Origin: CAYQZD01 sp964421875 | GTDB lineage: Bacteria; Electryoneota; Tariuqbacteria; Tariuqbacterales; Tariuqbacteraceae | DNA: 48,022 nucleotides | NCBI GenBank assembly: GCA_964421875.1 | Contig: CAYQZD010000012.1 | Coordinates: 1-48,022, forward strand | Direction: 5' to 3' | Part shown: positions 18,401 to 26,053 of the stretch, one piece after another | Numbering within the stretch: the stretch's first letter is position 1 | How the letters are laid out: each line of letters starts with the position of its first letter | Program-made: the position numbers and the translations under genes | Notes under the pieces: model-generated | Told to the model about the DNA's origin: nothing | The model's database searches: none | What the model saw: the letters and a program-made list of their open reading frames with translations, nothing else

Positions 18401-20497
18401 GACAGCGGACTGACCCCCGAAAAAACCATCGCCTTCGCCCCTGCTGCCCAGTGGGAATACAAACTCTATGAACGTTATGCTGAGGTCTTGAATAACTTCC
18501 CCCATTACGACATATTGGTCATCGGCGGCTCCGACGCCGAGCAAGCTGGTGAACAGATTAGAAACGCGTTCCCAGGTAAAAGCGCCAATATCGCCGGAGA
18601 AACCACTCTGCGCCAGACCGCGGCCGTCCTAAGCAGATGCCGCCTCTATTTCGGGGCGGACACCGCCGGAGCGCATCTGGCCTGCGCCGTGGGAACGCCC
18701 AATGTCGTACTGCTGGGAGGCGGGCATTTCGGACGCTTCTTCCCCTATTCGCCCCTGACCACAGCCGTCTGTCTGCCACTGGAATGCTATCACTGCAACT
18801 GGAAGTGCCTATATCAAAGGGTGCACTGCATCCGGGATGTGGCTCCGGAAATCCTCTCCGAAGCGGTCGAGATAACCTTGCGGGGGACCTCCGACCGTCC
18901 CCGCCTGATGGTTCAGCCCAAATCCGGCTGGAATCCTGCGCCCGGCGAACCCTGCTGGAGAAATCCGGAGGAAGCGCTGAAAAACCATAACCTGGAAATC
19001 ATCTATCCTCAAACGTATACCGCTAAGACAGCGCCCGTCGAATTCGAAGAGGAAAACCAGCCCTTGATGTCAGTCGTTACTCCATCCTACAATCAGGGCA
19101 GCTTCATTGAGAAAACGATTCAAAGCGTGCTGGAGCAGGACTACCCTAACTTCGAGCACATCGTGATGGACGGCGGCTCGACCGATAACTCCTTGGAAAT
19201 CCTGAAACGCTACCCCCACCTGATATGGAAATCGGAGCCGGACAAAGGACAGTCGGACGCACTGAACAAAGCCCTCCGCCTAACTAAAGGCGATATCATC
19301 GCCTGGATAAACTCAGATGATTGGTACCAACCCGGCGCGTTCAAAGCCGTGGCCGAGTTTTTCCGCGCTAATCCCGACAAGCATATTGTGATGGGAGACT
19401 GCAATCTCACCGATAAAAACGGAGTCGTTTTCGATAAAGTGGTGAACCACGCCCGCGGCTTCGACCAGCTCAAGCAATATCAGGTGGGCAATTCCATCCC
19501 CACGCAGCCAGCCGTGTTCTTCCGGCGGGAACTGATAAACGACTTGGGCTGGCTGGATGAATCCCTGCAATACGGGATGGACTACGACCTATGGATGAGA
19601 TTCGCCTGGAAACACCATTTCCACCATATAGACAAAACCCTGGCCAACTACCGATTCCACGACGCCGCTAAGAACGTGGACCAGGACTGGAGCAAATGCC
19701 TGCCGGAATGGAAGCTGGTGCGAGACCGCTATGTCAACCAGGCTCCCCCGCCCAAGGTGTCGGTGATAATCCCCTGCTACAATTACGCCCGCTACCTGCC
19801 TGAAGCGGTGGAAAGCGTGGCGCGGCAAACCTTTAACGATTTCGAAATCATCATCGTCGACGACGGCAGTACCGACAACAGCGCTGAAGTCGCGGCGCGC
19901 CTGAAAGACGAACATCCCGAACTAAAAATGCGCGTCATCGACCAGTCCAATTCCGGCCAGCCCGCTCACAGCCGCAACCGGGGTATCGCCGAAGCACGAG
20001 GCGAATACATCCTCTGCCTCGACGCCGACGATATGATGGAGCCTTCATTGCTCGAAGAATGCGTGAAAGCGCTTCATTCCAATCCCCAAATTGTGGTGGC
20101 TTACCCCGACCAGCTTCACTTCGAAAATGGAAATTCAAAGATAATCGAATCCCAGGACTGGGATATGAACCGCCTTACCCAAACCAATCTGCTCCCCACC
20201 TGCGCTATGTTCCGCCGCGAAGCCTGGAAAACCGCAGGGGGCTATAAAACCAATGTCCGGGGTTACGAAGACTGGGATTTCTGGATTTCCTTAGGTGAAA
20301 CCGGCGGGACAGGGCATCGGATACGCAAACCCCTCTTCCTCTACCGGGTGAACGATTCCGGCGTTTACGCCGACGCCCTGGAACGCGACCGGAAACTCAG
20401 GGCGCAGATAATCCTGAACCACCCCAGCCTCTATGATGAAAACAGCGCGGCGCAGGCGAGAAAAGTATTGTGGGAAACCGATATGGCGGAAAGCTGA
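12401..20497 (+). CDS. Giant nine-module glycan megaenzyme (GT/MT/rSAM/MT/GT/MT/GT9/GT2/GT2)
   Basis: One uninterrupted 2,698-residue frame, with no signal peptide or membrane segment seen. Modules: (1) GT-A glycosyltransferase about 1-290, acidic motif DSD 115-117; helical linker to about 345; (2) class I methyltransferase about 350-535, LEVGAAKG 390-397; (3) B12-binding domain about 575-710 plus radical SAM with C766, C770, C773; charged linker about 1010-1065; (4) methyltransferase about 1070-1280, LEIGSSSGDGS 1093-1103; (5) glycosyltransferase about 1283-1560, DSDE 1403-1406; (6) methyltransferase or cephalosporin-hydroxylase-like Rossmann domain about 1590-1810, IETGTYLGTGS 1616-1626; (7) GT9 heptosyltransferase-like about 1819-2160, D2087 in GADTAGAH, late Cys cluster; (8) GT2 about 2220-2445, NSDD 2304-2307; (9) GT2 about 2450-2690, DADD 2541-2544. 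Inferred role: ordered assembly and tailoring of a heptose-containing glycan. The module order is read by eye; the substrates are unknown. Confidence 0.9.
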   Translation: MNANQPLLSLIIGARNDGYMGDFKWRLTTCLNYLGTSLEKLGKASEVEVLICDWGSETPLHTELELSPEARSVVRFIVVPPEIAVPAQKDSSFPIPIVQNAAIRRAKGKFIAQTDSDIIFTPYTLERLLTALKGGIPLGVNIDKALITSSRKHIPREITEAKPGLEELENYLNQYGAMLPYDKLIPGIGTPSGLALLHRSIWDACRGYDETLIHWGWMEIDLYLRIAMKYPWRDIANFGGDLYHIEHYPGQVRIGPPRKTNPMLTPRQFSANDENWGMADCDFTIIEAEDAAMPLEAESRLNSSSAEWRLEQVKKAVEDDTVSELNSVELEKKVLEKLLKALESPVAKRLKLKQEIARRNLRLDTDEARSWDYMNALTWFAEKFRPLTYLEVGAAKGAAATLVAAACRPVSMYEFDRWGSGEEEPPVRGPVWLAELVKSVGYEGYMRHIIGQDAEVLSEFFANPDHPRKFDLIFQNSEVSAEEALSNLRILIPRLAPGGALLFSHPSQEVFENVWSKTEEEIRDFTLITGEKTGMALRTVPEKASETKSDAIVGVTESTSPAPLLESRAHPGGEPLRILLLSPPGFQAGEEPIFPLGIGYLLSALNQEFEARAAAYQKMEHALRQIPELLKRFAPQVVGISCNTFNRGNARRLSQLVKSAAPQAKIVFGGVHPSFFYEQALKHYGADIVVIGEGESAIVELCRVLERKTPLDEVEGIAFLRDGETVRTAPRRMVENLDELPMPDYSYAGHLMRASGMGYLISSRGCPVNCIFCSTGSYWGQKVRKNSVNRVVDEMEFLAADYGLKKIFFHDDTFNLGTARVKNICQEIMRRGLKVEWGVSCRVHPVSQEMIDIMVEAGCRHICWGIESASEEMLRKINKKIKLDQIKKAYECCRRHLNTLSVGAFAMVGNPGESEKTIEETVSFLNKLPMTDNPSTALLYVLPGTALYETLRNSSPGIDSYWIQNEETMYYTFEQPMETLRRWSQMVTDSGNIIPYDRSRHFWNDVLFGRIPQPEPPNIEQILSTEKPKRTETEVEAVLEEKSQPFKLDEDAKLKLKSGESELDFTIPPEIKDDELYHIIEKLSAETDLHTVLEIGSSSGDGSTEAFVKGLKRNPNRPEIHCLEVSKPRFEQLKRRYAGDSFVKTHNVSSIALDKFPTEAELAEFYHSAPSALNDYTLERVQGWLRQDIEYVENSGVPDAGIARIKRDYAIVNFDMALIDGSEFTGKAELDEIYGAKFIILDDIDGFKNRANYDCLKFDLDYELIRENWKLRNGYAVFRRREGILPIHFFTIVLNGEPFIRHHIEEFRKLPFKWHWHIIEGVADLVKDTAWSLPGGGRITAELHQEGLSNDGTSEYLNELARKYPQNVTIYRKAEGKFWEGKLEMVDAPLENIKERCLLWQIDSDELWTAEQIAKTRELFIAHPEKTSAYFHCWYFVAPRKYVSSMNTWATYPEDWLRCWRFLPGMKWQSHEPPALMDSQGRNTGKLNPLARDETKSLGLTFQHFAYVTEAQVRFKEIYYGYNDAVEHWKRLCEAPGPVNPADYLPWAKDDAVVDDWKDSGEPLLSEKWLTQKPRRVKIAGQDQDNSRDLMAVQTESSFAQALEKLFREIKPRRIIETGTYLGTGSTAILYDALRKSGVGDLEFYSIEVNPEFYRAARQNLARAGRNVEVLNGVSVPRSFLPNLADIERMTVSDIEFDDIFVDHQEAERALLYFKETDFEGVPDDLLGWCLQRFDGKPDFVLLDSAGHMGNIEFNYLIERLQGECCIALDDVFHIKHYKSYRQIESDPRFELIHLSREKFGFLIAKFTPKRKQLEPDSAIKNILWVRTDSIGDSLLSLGMMEHIREKFPQAKITALCQQRIAELYQACPHLDSVIAFDKKRAYEDEDYCREIIERLQSLNFDLALNTVYSREEITDLFTLKSGAKETIAFRGNIDNIPEAAYENNNLRYTRLIPAADGSVPELERNREFLRVITGGEPPPLEPDIWISQEDLDYAETFFRDSGLTPEKTIAFAPAAQWEYKLYERYAEVLNNFPHYDILVIGGSDAEQAGEQIRNAFPGKSANIAGETTLRQTAAVLSRCRLYFGADTAGAHLACAVGTPNVVLLGGGHFGRFFPYSPLTTAVCLPLECYHCNWKCLYQRVHCIRDVAPEILSEAVEITLRGTSDRPRLMVQPKSGWNPAPGEPCWRNPEEALKNHNLEIIYPQTYTAKTAPVEFEEENQPLMSVVTPSYNQGSFIEKTIQSVLEQDYPNFEHIVMDGGSTDNSLEILKRYPHLIWKSEPDKGQSDALNKALRLTKGDIIAWINSDDWYQPGAFKAVAEFFRANPDKHIVMGDCNLTDKNGVVFDKVVNHARGFDQLKQYQVGNSIPTQPAVFFRRELINDLGWLDESLQYGMDYDLWMRFAWKHHFHHIDKTLANYRFHDAAKNVDQDWSKCLPEWKLVRDRYVNQAPPPKVSVIIPCYNYARYLPEAVESVARQTFNDFEIIIVDDGSTDNSAEVAARLKDEHPELKMRVIDQSNSGQPAHSRNRGIAEARGEYILCLDADDMMEPSLLEECVKALHSNPQIVVAYPDQLHFENGNSKIIESQDWDMNRLTQTNLLPTCAMFRREAWKTAGGYKTNVRGYEDWDFWISLGETGGTGHRIRKPLFLYRVNDSGVYADALERDRKLRAQIILNHPSLYDENSAAQARKVLWETDMAES

Positions 20498-20506
20498 ATG
20501 GTCTGA

Positions 20507-21988
20507 CTATATCACGCAATCATACACCTTCCGAAAATGATAACCCATTACCGCGAAAGTCAAGGCGTGCGGGAGTAGTTTAGGATTTCGGAACAGGGTC
20601 CAGAAGATAAGTTTCCAGAATAACCGCCTTTCTTTTCCTGCAACTCCGATAAACATCAGCGACTTAAAAAGCGGTATCAACAGTTTTGGGTGAAAGTTCA
20701 AGGCTCTCTTGGGAAGCGGTTTGTAAGTTTTAAGGTATTCAATGACTCTACGGTAATACTGTCTGGGAGAATAGATACCGCGGATAATCCGTTTGTAACC
20801 CTGTATCAGCGAATTATAGTCCATCTTCGGGATGAAATTTATCGAAAGATCGGTATTGTCACCTGAAGGAATCTTTAGCAGCCGGCCTTCGCTTTTCAAA
20901 CGCCTGTAAAGCTTGGTGCCTTTGGGAGCGTTCAATAAGCCCACCATTGCGTTGACGATTTTACCGTTTTGAATGAAATCGATAATATTGTCGAATATAG
21001 CGCTGTCATCACTATCGAACCCGACGATAAACCCGCCTTTTACCATCAATCCCTGCTTCTGGATAATATCTACACTCTTAAGTAGATCGCGATTGACATT
21101 CTGTGTCTTATTGCATTCTGCCAAACTGGCGGCATTGGGAGTTTCGATACCCACGAAAACTGAATCGAATCCGGCGGCGATCATCATCTCCATCAATTTT
21201 GGATCATCGGCAAGATTCACCGATACCTCGGTGCTGAAAGTGAAGGGGTATTCCCGGCGGCGCATCCATTCAATTATAACCGGCAGGATTTCACCCTTCA
21301 GTTTGCGCCGGTTACCGATAAAGTTGTCGTCGACGAAAAAAACGCTGTTGCGCCAGCCAATATCGTAGAGCGCGTCAAGTTCCGCCGTCATCTGAGTGGC
21401 GGATTTGGTTCGAACTCTACGGCCGTAAAGCTGCACAATATCGCAAAAGTCGCAATTATAAGGGCAGCCCCGGGAAAACTGAAGGTCCATAACCGCATAT
21501 TTTTTAAAGTCTATCAATTCCCAGGCGGGAAGGGGGGTGTGGAGCAGGCCGGGGAATTCATCGGTGCGGTAAAGCCTCCGGGGATTTCCAGCCTTTAAGT
21601 CTTGGAGAAAAAGCGGCAGAGTCAATTCCGCTTCGTTCAGCACAAGATGTTCGACATAGCTGAAAACTGCGGGGTCAGAGGTGAACAATGGACCCCCGGC
21701 GACTACTTTTTTACCCAGACGCTGGCACCGCCTGATGGCATCTTCTGCCGAATGCTTCTGCACCGACATAGCGCTGATAAAAACATAATCAGCCCAGGCG
21801 ATATCGGAATCGCGGAGTTTGTCAACATTCAGGTCGATGAGTTTTTTATTGAAATCGGCGGGGAGCATAGCCGCGACCGTCAACAATCCCAGGGGCGGTT
21901 CGGTGGCTTTTTTGGAGATGAATTTTAGCGCGTTTTTAAAGCTCCAGAAGGTTTCAGGATACTTCGGGTATAACAGCAGAATGTTCAT
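20507..21988 (-). CDS. B12-binding radical SAM protein, DUF4070 type
   Basis: A 493-residue protein on the minus strand. An N-terminal cobalamin-binding-like domain (about 1-140; FISAMSVQ, then VVAGGPLFT) is followed by a radical SAM core with C175, C179 and C182 (SRGCPYNCDFC). IVQLYGRRVRTKS, FFVDDNFIGNRR and FVGIETPN are characteristic of the DUF4070-containing subfamily, and the C-terminal about 150 residues match that extension in length. The function of the subfamily is mostly unknown; some relatives tailor lipids or pigments. AGAGGA precedes the ATG. It lies 37 bases downstream of the TetR gene in the same direction, so the pair is likely one operon under TetR control. It converges on the end of the giant gene, with 9 bases between the stops. 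Confidence 0.87.
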   Translation of the reverse strand: MNILLLYPKYPETFWSFKNALKFISKKATEPPLGLLTVAAMLPADFNKKLIDLNVDKLRDSDIAWADYVFISAMSVQKHSAEDAIRRCQRLGKKVVAGGPLFTSDPAVFSYVEHLVLNEAELTLPLFLQDLKAGNPRRLYRTDEFPGLLHTPLPAWELIDFKKYAVMDLQFSRGCPYNCDFCDIVQLYGRRVRTKSATQMTAELDALYDIGWRNSVFFVDDNFIGNRRKLKGEILPVIIEWMRRREYPFTFSTEVSVNLADDPKLMEMMIAAGFDSVFVGIETPNAASLAECNKTQNVNRDLLKSVDIIQKQGLMVKGGFIVGFDSDDSAIFDNIIDFIQNGKIVNAMVGLLNAPKGTKLYRRLKSEGRLLKIPSGDNTDLSINFIPKMDYNSLIQGYKRIIRGIYSPRQYYRRVIEYLKTYKPLPKRALNFHPKLLIPLFKSLMFIGVAGKERRLFWKLIFWTLFRNPKLLPHALTFAVMGYHFRKVYDCVI

Positions 21989-22025
21989 AACTGTCCTCTA
22001 AGATTTTAATTTTAGATTAGCCGCC

Positions 22026-22604
22026 TTAACGCCGCTTGAGACCGTAAAGCAGGATGTTCTGCATGGTCTCCACCAGCGTCGGTATATCTAAATTCGGATT
22101 TTCCATAGCCCAGGGGTATTCAAGCGATTTTTGCGCGACTACGATGATGTGCGCTGTGAGCTTAGCTGACTTCACGGACAATTCTCCCGAATCTACCCCC
22201 GCTTTGAGAATCCTCTCGACTATCGCTTTCTCCTTGAGCATAAAATCGTTGTGGATTTCCTCTATATAAGGCCAATGTTCGCCCCAGGTTTGGCGGGTGA
22301 CGCGATAAAAATTTATCAATCCGTGGATTTTTTCCAATTTGGTTCTCAAATGAGCCTTCAGCCGTCCTTCAACCGTTGATTCTCCTGCTACAGCCTTCTC
22401 GACCGCTCCCAGCAAAACTTCGGTTTCAAGTTCGACCACTTCTCGAAAGATATCGTGTTTATCGCTGAAATATTTGTAAACGGTCGCCTTGGAAACGCGG
22501 GCTTCCCGAGCAATCTCGTCGGTGGTGACTTTTTTCAGCCCGAATTGTGAAAAGAGATTTTGAGCCGCTTTCACAATCGCGGATTTCTTAATACTGTTCT
22601 TCAT
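22026..22604 (-). CDS. TetR/AcrR-family transcriptional regulator
   Basis: A 192-residue regulator. The N-terminal helix-turn-helix spans about 10-55, with TTDEIAREARVSKATVYKYF as the recognition part and FSDKHDIF closing it. The rest is a helical ligand-binding domain with no assignable ligand. It is the first gene of a two-gene operon with the DUF4070 radical SAM enzyme. A near-consensus promoter with a palindrome over the -10 lies just upstream, so autoregulation is likely. TetR proteins are usually repressors released by a small molecule; a hydrophobic substrate of the radical SAM enzyme or an envelope stress signal would fit, but this is inference. Confidence 0.9.
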   Translation of the reverse strand: MKNSIKKSAIVKAAQNLFSQFGLKKVTTDEIAREARVSKATVYKYFSDKHDIFREVVELETEVLLGAVEKAVAGESTVEGRLKAHLRTKLEKIHGLINFYRVTRQTWGEHWPYIEEIHNDFMLKEKAIVERILKAGVDSGELSVKSAKLTAHIIVVAQKSLEYPWAMENPNLDIPTLVETMQNILLYGLKRR

Positions 22605-22618
22605 AATGTAATCTTATT

Positions 22619-22642
22619 AAACGTTTTATACAATATACGTTT
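22619..22642. promoter_or_regulatory. Candidate TetR operator palindrome
   Basis: AAACGT at 22619-22624 and ACGTTT at 22637-22642 form an inverted repeat 24 bases end to end. Each arm continues with A/T-rich bases. It overlaps the predicted -10 box of the TetR promoter and lies 15 bases upstream of the TetR start, a standard place for autorepression. Confidence 0.6.
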
Positions 22643-22660
22643 TATTGTTCAATTTGTCAA
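22632..22660 (-). promoter_or_regulatory. Sigma70-type promoter for TetR-radical SAM operon
   Basis: Read on the minus strand: TTGACA (22660-22655), a 17-base spacer, then TATATT (22637-22632). The -35 box is a perfect match to consensus and the -10 matches at five of six positions, followed about 30 bases later by the TetR ATG. Confidence 0.65.
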
Positions 22661-22668
22661 GAATTTTT

Positions 22669-22698
22669 TTGAATTTTAATGTCTATGGATTGTATAAT
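22669..22698 (+). promoter_or_regulatory. Possible promoter for the secreted FG-GAP protein
   Basis: TTGAAT (22669-22674), an 18-base spacer and TATAAT (22693-22698), preceded by TG. It diverges from the TetR promoter and would give a 5' leader of about 165 bases. The surrounding sequence is AT-rich, so a chance match is possible. Confidence 0.4.
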
Positions 22699-22868
22699 AT
22701 CATTCTTGAAAGTGTTGCTCCCAAACCGGTTTTCTATTTATAAACATGATTAAAAGTTTATATTCTTCCTACCTTTTTTATTAACCGCTCCTTAAAAATT
22801 GACTGAATATGAAAATTTGTTTATTATTAATAAATCTAATTTCGCCTAACAATCAAGGAGACCACAAT

Positions 22869-25094
22869 ATGCGCCGCTTCATCCCCCTGTTTTTAATAAT
22901 CACGATGATATCTGCCGCAACCGTTATTCACACCGCCTCCGCCGAGCCCCGGCAAACGCTGTCCCAGGAAACCGTACAGGCTCTGCTGAACGGAGAATAC
23001 GGCTTGGTGAGACCGGATGTGATGAATAATATAAGTGTCCTGGAGATGGACCGAACCGCTCCCAAAACCCGCGCCGTCAACCTCGACTCCTTCCCCCGCT
23101 TCCCCGGATTTCCCATTACCGCGGAGGGAGAATCGATTGAGGGGCCGATTTACCTCAATATGGATAACGACCCCGACCTGGAAATCGTTTACTCCACAGG
23201 ATACAATATCCAAGCCTGGAATCTCGACGGAACCAGCGTCCCCGGCTGGCCGGTAACCTCCTCCTATGTGTTCTACGGCGGGCCTGCAGCCGGCGATATC
23301 GACGGCGACGGCGACCCGGAAATCGTGGGAACCACCCGCTGGGGCTCCTCCACCGGCTCCATCGAAGCCTATGAACTGAACGGAACCACAGTGTCCGGAT
23401 TCCCCGTCCCGCACGGTTATTCTTCCAGAACCCCGGTGCTGGCGGATCTGGATAATGACGGCGTCCTGGAGATTATCGTCAACCGCAGAACCTATCCTAC
23501 TGGTGAAATGTGGGTCTTCCGCGGCAACGGCACAGTCTATCCGGGATGGCCTCAGTCGATGGGGCACGTGCCCGGCTCCTCCGCCGCGGTGGGAGACATC
23601 ACCGGCGACGGCGTCCCCGAAATCGTGATGGAATCCTATGACGCCCTCTACGTCTGGGACACCGGGGGAAATGCGCTGCCCGGTTTCCCCTTCACCCTTC
23701 CCCTGGGGGCGGTCAACTCCTATTCATCGCCGGTTTTGGTCGATTTGGACAACGATAATATCCGGGAAATCGTATTCGGCACCCACGTGCTCAGCAACGG
23801 CGGTTATGTCTTCGTCCTGGAGAATGACGGAACCCAGATGCCCGGCTGGCCTCAAGCGACCAATTACTGGATTTACGGGCCTCCCGGAGTGGGCTATATC
23901 GACGGAGACAATATCCTGGACATCGCTATCGGCGACCAGGTGCTGAGCCCCTCACCGGTCGACCGCCTCTACGCCTGGAACGCAAACGGGCAGCCCCTGG
24001 CCGGCTTCCCTACCGCTCCCATCAACGCCATCAACAACCAGCCGGCTTTGGGAGATTTGGACAATGACGGTATGACCGAGATTATGATTGACGACAACAC
24101 CTACCACTCAGTCACTCTACAGGGTAAATATCTCTGCTACAACCACAATGGTAGTCAGCAGTTCGGCGATTGGCCCATTTTGACTATCGGCACCACCTTC
24201 TTCCATATGCCCCTGCTGGGGGACTTGAATCACGATGGAATCCTCGATATCGTAGGCGCGGGGCATACCAGTCAACCCCGGATCAACAACATCTACGCCT
24301 GGAATACCGGCGTGCCCTACAACGCGGCTTCAATCTACATCCCGATGTGGCAGTATAACGAGCGGCACAATGGGGTGTACGGTGATGTCAGCGTTCCTCC
24401 CCCGCCTCCGCCGCTATCAGTAACAATGACTCCCTCCAATCCCCCGGTTCAAATTCCCGGAGGGGGCGGTTCCTTCGGTTTCTCTGTCAGCGTGGAGAAC
24501 ACCACCCCATCCCCCCTCAGCTTCGACGCCTGGATCGAAGCGGACCTGCCCAACGGCAATACTTACGGACCTATCTTCCTTCGCACGAATCTGCCGCTGG
24601 CGGCAAACGCTACCGCCAGCAGGATATTGAATCAGACCGTGCCCGGCGCTGCGCCCACTGGCAACTACACCTACCGCTGCAATGTCGGGATTCATCCTGA
24701 TTCGGTGGTGGACTACGATGAATTCGGCTTCATCAAACTGCCGAGCGATGGTGAGGAAGTAACAGGGGGATGGAATCAATCGGAATGGATGGTCAGCGGC
24801 TGGGACAACGGCGATTGCACTCCCGCACCCACTCAATTCGCGCTGATTGGCATTTCCCCAAACCCTTTCAACGCATCGACAGTTGCGAGATTCGAGTTGC
24901 GGGATGCGAGTCAAGTTAAGCTTGCGGTTTACGACATTACCGGGCGGGAGGCTGCGGTTCTGGCTGAAGGTTTATATCCAGCCGGGGCGCATCAAGCGGT
25001 GTGGGATGCGTCGGGGATGGCGAGCGGGGTGTATTTTGCGCGCTTCAGCGCGGGTGAACAGAGCCAGACGTGCAAGCTGGTATTGATGAAATGA
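22869..25094 (+). CDS. Secreted FG-GAP/VCBS repeat protein with T9SS C-terminal sorting domain
   Basis: A 741-residue protein. The start at 22869 is chosen because AAGGAG lies 8 bases upstream and a signal peptide follows directly (MRRFIPLFLIITMISAA, then a TASAEP cleavage region); the frame also opens at 22809. About eight calcium-type repeats follow, with cores such as DIDGDGDPEIV, DLDNDGVLEII and DLNHDGILDIV alternating with PGWP or PGFP turns, consistent with a beta-propeller of integrin-alpha or FG-GAP type (about 45-510). A proline-rich hinge leads to an Ig/CARDB-like domain (about 520-650). The last about 75 residues (ISPNPFN, then YDITGREV-like, then SGVYFAR, ending KLVLMK) are a type A T9SS sorting domain. 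It is probably a surface-attached or released binding protein; the ligand is unknown. Confidence 0.9.
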   Translation: MRRFIPLFLIITMISAATVIHTASAEPRQTLSQETVQALLNGEYGLVRPDVMNNISVLEMDRTAPKTRAVNLDSFPRFPGFPITAEGESIEGPIYLNMDNDPDLEIVYSTGYNIQAWNLDGTSVPGWPVTSSYVFYGGPAAGDIDGDGDPEIVGTTRWGSSTGSIEAYELNGTTVSGFPVPHGYSSRTPVLADLDNDGVLEIIVNRRTYPTGEMWVFRGNGTVYPGWPQSMGHVPGSSAAVGDITGDGVPEIVMESYDALYVWDTGGNALPGFPFTLPLGAVNSYSSPVLVDLDNDNIREIVFGTHVLSNGGYVFVLENDGTQMPGWPQATNYWIYGPPGVGYIDGDNILDIAIGDQVLSPSPVDRLYAWNANGQPLAGFPTAPINAINNQPALGDLDNDGMTEIMIDDNTYHSVTLQGKYLCYNHNGSQQFGDWPILTIGTTFFHMPLLGDLNHDGILDIVGAGHTSQPRINNIYAWNTGVPYNAASIYIPMWQYNERHNGVYGDVSVPPPPPPLSVTMTPSNPPVQIPGGGGSFGFSVSVENTTPSPLSFDAWIEADLPNGNTYGPIFLRTNLPLAANATASRILNQTVPGAAPTGNYTYRCNVGIHPDSVVDYDEFGFIKLPSDGEEVTGGWNQSEWMVSGWDNGDCTPAPTQFALIGISPNPFNASTVARFELRDASQVKLAVYDITGREAAVLAEGLYPAGAHQAVWDASGMASGVYFARFSAGEQSQTCKLVLMK

Positions 25095-25595
25095 TAATCA
25101 GCATCGCGGATTAGGCTTGCGCTGCTTTCAGTAAAAGTATTACGGACTGGTTGCAGAGATGATGATGATAATGATGATGAAGATGAGGGGGAAGCGTTTG
25201 AAATCCCTCAGCGCCGCTGCCGTTGTTGTCAATACCCCCTCACAGGTAATATACTAAAATGCTGAACATTTGTCAAGTTTTTTAGGGAGAAATTTTAAAT
25301 GTTTTGTAAGTATTTATATTATAGTAATTTACATAGGGGTATTTATCCCATTTTTTTGGTAGGTTTAAATCCACCCTACGACTGCCGCATCATAAACTAC
25401 GCGATTGCTTCACTTCGTTCGCAATGACAGGTGGCGGAGGATTAAGAACCAATGCTGTCCCGGGAAATTTTGTAACCTAAGATTTTGGTGAAACCTACAG
25501 AGAACCAATAGGTTTAAGAGAGTTTTTTTACCCGACTTTTTACATTATTAATTGGAACAGAAAATAGTGGACAAATCACGAATAAGGTGAAATTT

Positions 25596-25688
25596 GTCAC
25601 CCAGAACGAAGTGAAGGGTCTCTTCTTGTTTTTCAGCTTGAATTTAGGCAGAGATTCTTCGCTCCGCCTGCGGCGGGCTCAGAATGAC
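25596..25688. repeat. GTCAC...AGAATGAC hairpin element
   Basis: The left part GAACGAAGTGAAGGGTCTC pairs imperfectly with GAGATTCTTCGCTCC and the terminal AGAATGAC on the right. It belongs to the same GTCATT/AATGAC family as 1143-1222 and 12071-12179. Confidence 0.7.
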
Positions 25689-25754
25689 AAGACTGGCGAT
25701 ATCCACTATTAACTGACCTGATTAATATATATAAAGACTTCTTAATAAGTAAAA

Positions 25755-25864
25755 AATCCCCCTTAATCCCCCTTTTCCAAAGGGGGAAAAACATCGAATT
25801 CACCATCTATGATAGATGTACCCGCCTTATTCCCCCCTTTTTTAAAGAGGGGGCAGGGGGGATT
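25755..25864. repeat. AATCCCCCTT-type inverted repeat element
   Basis: AATCCCCCTTAATCCCCC on the left faces AGGGGGCAGGGGGGATT on the right, with internal CCCTTTTCCAAAGGGGG and CCCCTTTTTTAAAGAGGGG hairpins. This is a different family from the GTCATT elements. Repeats of this appearance are widespread in bacterial genomes. Confidence 0.7.
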
Positions 25865-26012
25865 ATTATTATGTATTACAAATACAATCATTTAGATTAG
25901 CGATTTTTTTCGGGACACTACTGGTTTATAACCCCCCCTACGATTTTTTGGTTAGTGATTGATGGTTGGCGGAAATTTTTTGCGGGAGGACGGGGAGGAG
26001 ACCTGACTGACG

Positions 26013-26053
26013 CTGGCAGGTCACACCCGCCTGCGGCGTCCAAGACCTGCCAG
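26013..26053. repeat. Inverted repeat CTGGCAGGTC / GACCTGCCAG
   Basis: Perfect 10-base arms at 26013-26022 and 26044-26053 around a GC-rich loop. It resembles inverted repeat A (AGGTCT core) at 7463 and 9049 in composition but is not the same sequence. Confidence 0.6.
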
